A DNA stretch of 64,000 nt from Palsa-504 sp963742795 (GTDB lineage Bacteria > Actinomycetota > Actinomycetes > Streptosporangiales > Streptosporangiaceae): assembly GCA_963742795.1 (NCBI GenBank), contig CAVUNL010000002.1, forward strand, positions 124,001 to 188,000, in the 5' to 3' direction. Below, piece by piece: positions 58,216 to 64,000 of this stretch. How positions within the stretch are numbered: position 1 is the stretch's first letter; each line of letters starts with the position of its first letter. The notes beneath the pieces are model-generated. The model ran no database searches. It was not told the origin of the DNA and worked only from the letters and a program-made list of their open reading frames with translations. The position numbers and the translations under genes were made by a program.

Positions 58216-59376
58216 ATGGCGTGGCTGAAGCTGAGAAACCGCAGGTCACCAGTGCCCGTGGAGACGTCCAGCAATGGCGACGGGGGCGCACCAGAGGGGG
58301 CACGGCTGCATGCCGTGACACCGGACGAGGCCGGAAGGCCTTCGTGGCCGTCCCCGGAGCGCTGGCCCAGCGCGCACGCCACGGTCGCGCCGGTCCCTGC
58401 TGTCCCCCAGAAGGCCCAGCCGGGCGCCGAAGAAGCCTCGGAATCCGGGGAGACCGATCCGGGCGACCGGCCGTTCTGGGAAAGCTGGGGGCGGACCGAC
58501 GAAGCGGCCGACCTCGACGAGCCCGGCGACGGCGTCCCTGAGGACGGACCCGCGGACGACGCGGTCACCGACGTCGACCCGCGGCCCCGGCGATCCTGGG
58601 AACCCGTGGTCGTTACCGTGAGCGAGACCCGCGAACAGCCGAAGGCCGAGGGCATCGGCCAGCACCTGGGCAGCCTGGCGCACCTGTCGGCGAACCCGCG
58701 GATGCGGGGCTGGCAGCGGCGGGTCATCGTCGCGGTCATCGCCGGGTTGCTGTTCGGCTTCCTGCTGAAGGACTGGCGCTGGGGCCTGACCTTCGCCGTG
58801 CTGGCCGCCATCGCCGACACCATCATCCGGTCGCGGACGGTGTTCAAGGGCCCGGCGGGCGTCCGGCTGACCAAGGCCCAGAAGCACACCCTGCGGCAGC
58901 TGTCCAGCCTGGAGCGCAAGGGCTACCGGGCCATGCACATCCTGCCCATCCCGGACAGCGAGGAGCAGATCGACCACCTGGTGATCGGCCCGGCGGGCGT
59001 GTTCGCCATCGACTCCGAGGACTGGGACAAGCGGATGCCGGTGCGGACCAGCAACCACCGGCAGCTGTGGCACGGGCCGCACAGCATGAAGGACCGGCTC
59101 GAGCACGCGCACTGGGAGGCCGACCAGGCCGCTTCGTTGTTGTCCGCGGAGGCGGGCACCCCGGTCACGGTCCGCGCGGCGATGGCCGTGTACGGGCCGA
59201 AGATCCCCTGGGACGTGGCCGAGATCAGGGACGTCGACGTGTTCAGCGGCGATCGGCTGCGCATCTACCTGCGCCGCCGGGCCCGCCGGCGCAACGCCAA
59301 CCCGCTCAGCGCGAGCGAGATCGAGCGCATCGACAAGGCCGCCCACGTGGCGTTCCGGCGGGACGCGGCGGGCTGA
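58216..59376 (+). CDS. NERD-domain membrane protein
   Basis: A 386-residue protein. The first 165 residues are acidic, Pro-rich and probably disordered. VIVAVIAGLLFGFLL and WGLTFAVLAAIADTIIR (about 177-215) make a transmembrane hairpin. Residues about 225-370 are a NERD (nuclease-related) domain: QLSSLERKGYRAMHILPIPD, EQIDHLVIGPAGVFAIDSED (Asp/Asp of the nuclease-like core) and VRAAMAVYG. The function of NERD proteins is unknown; DNA processing has been proposed. Confidence 0.87.
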   Translation: MAWLKLRNRRSPVPVETSSNGDGGAPEGARLHAVTPDEAGRPSWPSPERWPSAHATVAPVPAVPQKAQPGAEEASESGETDPGDRPFWESWGRTDEAADLDEPGDGVPEDGPADDAVTDVDPRPRRSWEPVVVTVSETREQPKAEGIGQHLGSLAHLSANPRMRGWQRRVIVAVIAGLLFGFLLKDWRWGLTFAVLAAIADTIIRSRTVFKGPAGVRLTKAQKHTLRQLSSLERKGYRAMHILPIPDSEEQIDHLVIGPAGVFAIDSEDWDKRMPVRTSNHRQLWHGPHSMKDRLEHAHWEADQAASLLSAEAGTPVTVRAAMAVYGPKIPWDVAEIRDVDVFSGDRLRIYLRRRARRRNANPLSASEIERIDKAAHVAFRRDAAG

Positions 59377-59405
59377 CCTGGCCTCCCGGTAGGCTGTGGG
59401 TCCTC

Positions 59406-59427
59406 AGTTCTTTGCGAGTTCTTTGCG
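59406..59427. repeat. 11-bp tandem repeat in the ilvD leader
   Basis: AGTTCTTTGCG occurs twice without a gap (59406-59416, 59417-59427), just before the ilvD ribosome binding site AGGAG (59431-59435). Confidence 0.7.
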
Positions 59428-59441
59428 CTCAGGAGATCACT

Positions 59442-61322
59442 ATGCCTCCGCTTCGGTCCCGTACGGTCACGCACGGCAGGAACATGGCGGGCGCGCGCGC
59501 CCTGCTGCGCGCCACCGGGGTGGCGCGGGAAGACATCGGCAAGCCGATCATCGCCGTCGCGAACAGCTTCACCGAGTTCGTTCCCGGGCACGTGCACCTG
59601 CGCGAGGTCGGCCAGGTGGTGGCGGCCGCGGTGCGGGAGGCCGGGGCGATCCCGCGGGAGTTCAACACGATCGCGGTGGACGACGGCATCGCGATGGGGC
59701 ACGGCGGCATGCTGTACTCGCTGCCGAGCCGGGAGCTGATCGCCGACTCGGTCGAGTACATGGTGAACGCGCACTGCGCGGACGCGATGATCTGCATCTC
59801 CAACTGCGACAAGATCACCCCGGGCATGCTGATCGCCACCATGCGGCTGAACATCCCGACCGTCTTCGTGTCCGGCGGGCCGATGGAGGCCGGAGCGCCT
59901 GCGGGCTTGTCTGCTGGGCCGTCGGCCGGGCCGTCTGCTGGACGGAAACTCGATCTTATTGACCCGATGGTCGCCTCGGCGGACCCGTCGGTGTCCGACG
60001 AGCAGCTGCTGGCCATGGAGGAATCGGCCTGCCCGACGTGCGGTTCCTGCTCGGGCATGTTCACGGCCAACTCGATGAACTGCCTGACCGAGGCGATCGG
60101 CCTGGCCCTGCCGGGCAACGGCAGCACGCTGGCCACGCACTCGGCGCGCCGCGGCCTGTTCGAGCGGGCGGGCGCGTTGATCGCGGAGATCACCCGGCAG
60201 TACTACGCTTCCGGGGACTCGTCAGTGCTGCCGCGCTCGATCGCCAGCCGGGAAGCGTTCGAGAACGCGATGGCGCTGGACGTGGCCATGGGCGGGTCGA
60301 CGAACACGATCCTGCACCTGCTGGCCGCGGCGCACGAAGCCGGAGTCAACTTCGGGCTGAAGGAGATCGACGAGCTGTCCCGCCGGGTGCCGTGCCTGTG
60401 CAAGGTCGCGCCGAGCAGTTCGTATCACCTGGAGGACGTGCACCGGGCGGGCGGCATCCCGGCGATCCTGGGCGAGCTCGACCGTGCCGGGCTGCTCAAC
60501 CGCGGGGTGCGCACCGTGCACAGCGCGTCGCTGCGGGAGTACCTCGATGAGTGGGATCTGGGGGGCCCGTCCGTTTCTGATCCGGCCCTGGAGCTGTGGC
60601 ACGCGGCGCCCGGCGGCGTGCGGACCATCCGGCCGTACTCGCAGTCGTCGCGGTGGTCGAGTTTGGATAGGGACCGGGCCGACGGTTGCATCCGGGACGC
60701 GTCGCACGCGTACACGGCCGACGGCGGGCTGGCCGTCCTGTACGGGAACCTGGCGCCGGACGGCGCGATCGTCAAGACCGCGGGCGTCCCGGAGGAGCTG
60801 TGGACGTTCTCCGGCCCGGCCGTGGTGTTCGAAAGCCAGGAGGACGCGGTGGCGGGCATCCTGGACGGCTCGGTGCGCGCCGGCGACGTGGTGGTCATCC
60901 GGTACGAGGGTCCGCGCGGCGGGCCCGGCATGCAGGAGATGCTGTACCCGACCAGCTTCCTGAAGGGCAAGGGCCTCGGCCGGGCCTGCGCGCTGATCAC
61001 CGACGGGCGGTTCTCCGGCGGGACGTCGGGGCTGTCGATCTGCCACGTGGCGCCGGAGGCGGCGGGGGGCGGTCTCATCGCGGTCGTCGAGACCGGCGAC
61101 CCGGTGGTGATCGACATCCCGCGCCGGGAACTGCGGCTGGACGTGCCCGATGCGTCGCTGGCTGCCCGGCGCGCTGGCGTGCTCGCGTCGTTGGGATCGT
61201 ACCGGGCCGCCGACCGGCAGCGGCCGGTCAGCGCGGCGCTGCAGGTCTACGCGGCGATGGCCACCTCGGCGGCGACCGGCGCGGCCCGCGACATTACGCT
61301 CATCGCCCGCCCGGACAAGTGA
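59442..61322 (+). CDS. ilvD: Dihydroxy-acid dehydratase
   Basis: Dehydrates 2,3-dihydroxy-isovalerate and -methylvalerate in valine/isoleucine synthesis. The 626-residue protein has iron-sulfur ligands in ICISNCDKITPGML and ESACPTCGSCSGMFTANSMN, plus GGSTNTILHLLA and ITDGRFSGGTSGLSICHVAP. The longer length matches the E. coli-type group (616). A small SAGP tandem repeat (about 152-164) is an in-frame expansion in a variable loop. AGGAG six bases before the ATG supports the start. It overlaps a GNAT gene by GTGA. Confidence 0.95.
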   Translation: MPPLRSRTVTHGRNMAGARALLRATGVAREDIGKPIIAVANSFTEFVPGHVHLREVGQVVAAAVREAGAIPREFNTIAVDDGIAMGHGGMLYSLPSRELIADSVEYMVNAHCADAMICISNCDKITPGMLIATMRLNIPTVFVSGGPMEAGAPAGLSAGPSAGPSAGRKLDLIDPMVASADPSVSDEQLLAMEESACPTCGSCSGMFTANSMNCLTEAIGLALPGNGSTLATHSARRGLFERAGALIAEITRQYYASGDSSVLPRSIASREAFENAMALDVAMGGSTNTILHLLAAAHEAGVNFGLKEIDELSRRVPCLCKVAPSSSYHLEDVHRAGGIPAILGELDRAGLLNRGVRTVHSASLREYLDEWDLGGPSVSDPALELWHAAPGGVRTIRPYSQSSRWSSLDRDRADGCIRDASHAYTADGGLAVLYGNLAPDGAIVKTAGVPEELWTFSGPAVVFESQEDAVAGILDGSVRAGDVVVIRYEGPRGGPGMQEMLYPTSFLKGKGLGRACALITDGRFSGGTSGLSICHVAPEAAGGGLIAVVETGDPVVIDIPRRELRLDVPDASLAARRAGVLASLGSYRAADRQRPVSAALQVYAAMATSAATGAARDITLIARPDK

Positions 61323-61924
61323 GCACCGCCCTGCCTTTGTCATCTGGGCCTTTGTCATCTGGGCCGTTGTCCTCCGGGACCGGGGGATTCGTCCGCCCGG
61401 CCCGAGCGGGTGATGCCGATGACCTGGCCCGGGTTCAGGTCGCCTCGTGGCGTTCGGGCTTTGCCGGGATCGTGCCGCCCTCGCTGCTGGGCGAGTTGAC
61501 CGGCGAGGAGGCTTCGGCGGTGTGGCGGGACCGGTGGCGGGAGGCGATCGGCAACCCGCCGACCAGCAGGCACCGGGTGCTGACGGCGGTGACGGATGCT
61601 CTGCCCCGTGAGGTGGTCGGGTTCGTCTCGGCCGGGCCCGCGACCGACGCCGACCGCTGGCCCGGGACCGACGCGGAGATCTACGAGTTCCGGGTGGCGC
61701 CGGACCGGACCGGGCAGGGACACGGCGGCAGGCTGATGCACGCAGTGGCGGACACGCTGGTCGGCGACGGGTTCCGCACCGTGTCCATCTGGGTGCTCGA
61801 GGCGGACGTGGCGGTGCGTCGCTTCCTCGAGTCGGCGGGGTGGGCCACCGACGGAGCCCGGGGCGAGCTGGACGTAGGGGTTAGCGTGCCCGTGGTGCGG
61901 CTGCACACGGCGATCAGCGAGTGA
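61319..61924 (+). CDS. GNAT-family N-acetyltransferase
   Basis: A 201-residue acetyltransferase. GTG 61319 overlaps the ilvD stop. The first 17 residues are a PLSSG repeat from a 15-bp tandem repeat (about 61333-61377), followed by the domain: FVRPARAGDADDLARVQVAS, the acetyl-CoA loop FRVAPDRTGQGHGGRLMHAV and WVLEADVAVRRFLESAGW. Substrate unknown. The real start may lie after the repeat. Confidence 0.87.
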   Translation: MSTALPLSSGPLSSGPLSSGTGGFVRPARAGDADDLARVQVASWRSGFAGIVPPSLLGELTGEEASAVWRDRWREAIGNPPTSRHRVLTAVTDALPREVVGFVSAGPATDADRWPGTDAEIYEFRVAPDRTGQGHGGRLMHAVADTLVGDGFRTVSIWVLEADVAVRRFLESAGWATDGARGELDVGVSVPVVRLHTAISE

Positions 61925-61947
61925 CGGCGTTGACCTAGGATCTGTGC

Positions 61948-62820
61948 GTGGCTGATGCGCGGCAATGGCTGGCGGGAACGCGGCCCAGGACCCTGCCGGC
62001 GGCCGTCGTCCCGGTGCTGATCGGCACGGGCGTGGCCCTCGGGTACAGCAGATTCTCCTGGTGGCGGGCGCTGCTGGCGCTCGTGGTGGCCCTCGCGCTC
62101 CAGGTCGGGGTCAACTTCGCCAACGACTACAGCGACGGCGTGCGCGGCTCGGACGCCAAGCGGGTGGGACCGGTCCGGCTCGTCGCCGCGGGGCTGGCCA
62201 CGCCCCGGCACGTGCTGCTGGCTGCTTTTTCGTGCTTTTTCCTGGCGGGCGCGGCCGGGCTGGCGCTGGCCGCGGTGACCGCGTGGTGGCTGGTGGCGGT
62301 GGGCGCCGCGTGCGTGGCCGCGGCCTGGTTCTACACCGGCGGCCCGCGGCCTTACGGGTACCACGGGCTCGGCGAGATCTTCGTGTTCGCGTTCTTCGGC
62401 GTGGTCGCGGTGGCGGGCACGGCGTACGTGCAGATGGACCGGTTCAGCTGGCTCGGGCTGGCCGCCTCGGTGCCGGCCGGGCTGCTGGCCTGCGCCTTGC
62501 TGATCGTGAACAACCTGCGGGACATCCCCGGCGACACGCTGGCGGGCAAGCAGACCCTCGCGGTCCGGCTCGGGGACGCGCGCAGCCGGACGGCGTACCT
62601 GCTGACGGTGTTGCTGCCGTTCTGCTGCGCCGCGCTGATCGGCATCTACCGGCCGATCGCGCTCCTGGTTTTGGTTACCGTGCCGCTGGCTGTGGTTCCG
62701 CTCCGGGCCGTTCGGTCCGGCGCGTCGGGTCCGGCGCTGATCAGGACGCTGGGGCAGACGGGACGCCTGCAGCTGGCGTTCGGCGTCGCGTTCGCGGTCG
62801 GCCTGGCCATTCACTTGTAG
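61948..62820 (+). CDS. menA: 1,4-dihydroxy-2-naphthoate polyprenyltransferase
   Basis: Attaches a polyprenyl chain to dihydroxynaphthoate in menaquinone synthesis, in the membrane. The 290-residue UbiA-family protein has the first Asp-rich motif VNFANDYSDGVRGSD (about 53-67), the second VNNLRDIPGDTLAGKQTLAV (about 187-206) and eight to nine transmembrane helices. The GTG start is followed by WLAGTRPRTLPAAVVPVLIG, the usual MenA opening. Other men genes are not in the window. Confidence 0.93.
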   Translation: MADARQWLAGTRPRTLPAAVVPVLIGTGVALGYSRFSWWRALLALVVALALQVGVNFANDYSDGVRGSDAKRVGPVRLVAAGLATPRHVLLAAFSCFFLAGAAGLALAAVTAWWLVAVGAACVAAAWFYTGGPRPYGYHGLGEIFVFAFFGVVAVAGTAYVQMDRFSWLGLAASVPAGLLACALLIVNNLRDIPGDTLAGKQTLAVRLGDARSRTAYLLTVLLPFCCAALIGIYRPIALLVLVTVPLAVVPLRAVRSGASGPALIRTLGQTGRLQLAFGVAFAVGLAIHL

Positions 62821-62928
62821 GCCTGGTTCGCCGTCGCCTGGCCGGCTTAGGCTGGTTTGTATACCGCCTTGGTGCACCTTTGCAGACCGCTTGTGTGCGC
62901 CGGCCCGACTTCGGAGGGCTGACCCACC

Positions 62929-64000
<1,072 letters not shown>

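Overview
This window is high-GC DNA (about 70 percent by eye, strong G/C third-position bias, many GTG starts, GTGA/ATGA gene overlaps) from an actinobacterium. Lineage markers are a mycothiol-linked Rv2466c-type oxidoreductase beside rpiB and pepN (the gene order known from mycobacteria), a Ddn-type F420-dependent family protein, SigE-family sigma factors, an Eis-type acetyltransferase and a hopanoid operon. Genus cannot be fixed; a soil filamentous actinomycete is a reasonable guess.

Layout. 1-4.1 kb: tail of a LacI-type regulator, then araB-araD-araA for L-arabinose catabolism, with a 14-bp perfect palindrome (probable LacI operator) inside the first codons of araB. 4.1-4.6 kb: a small MITE-like insertion inside a pair of 16-bp palindromes. 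4.6-6.1 kb: ECF sigma factor and membrane partner, ending in a 42-bp perfect palindrome. 6.2-9.6 kb: DUF4143 ATPase, a 23-bp tandem repeat array, a RIO kinase and a Ddn-like protein. 9.6-21.7 kb, all minus strand: hopanoid operon hpnC-hpnD-hpnE-polyprenyl synthase-shc-(hpnG::ispH fusion)-hpnH, followed by a MacB/FtsX-type permease and its ATPase. The operon makes farnesyl diphosphate, converts it to squalene, cyclises it to hopene and adds the adenosyl-derived side chain, while the fused IspH supplies isoprenoid precursor.

22-28.7 kb: secreted alkaline-phosphatase-like protein, SpoIIE-type phosphatase, Eis acetyltransferase, a frameshifted MFS transporter and a small unknown protein. 28.7-31.5 kb: a second MFS gene destroyed by a nonsense codon, a deletion and a 1.8-kb TnpB-type element. 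31.5-38.3 kb: GNAT, VOC protein, rpiB, Rv2466c homologue, pepN and a phospholipase-C-like phosphoesterase. 38.3-41.5 kb: a frameshifted GAF histidine kinase bracketed by two copies of a sufT-like 3' end, then the remains of a multicomponent monooxygenase cluster. 41.5-50.2 kb: ParB-like protein, proS, DinB protein, HAD hydrolase, small membrane protein, a NarL-type two-component system divergent from an MMPL transporter, and a vapC remnant. 50.2-53.9 kb: GntR-controlled ABC exporter operon. 54-64 kb: aldo/keto reductase, kelch protein whose ribosome binding site lies in a long hairpin, frameshifted amidase, NERD protein, ilvD-GNAT, menA and the start of fumC.

Two features run through the window. 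Short in-frame tandem repeats (6-15 bp units) have expanded near the ends of many proteins or inside them. At least five genes carry single-base frame breaks, which may be decay but more likely include assembly indels.
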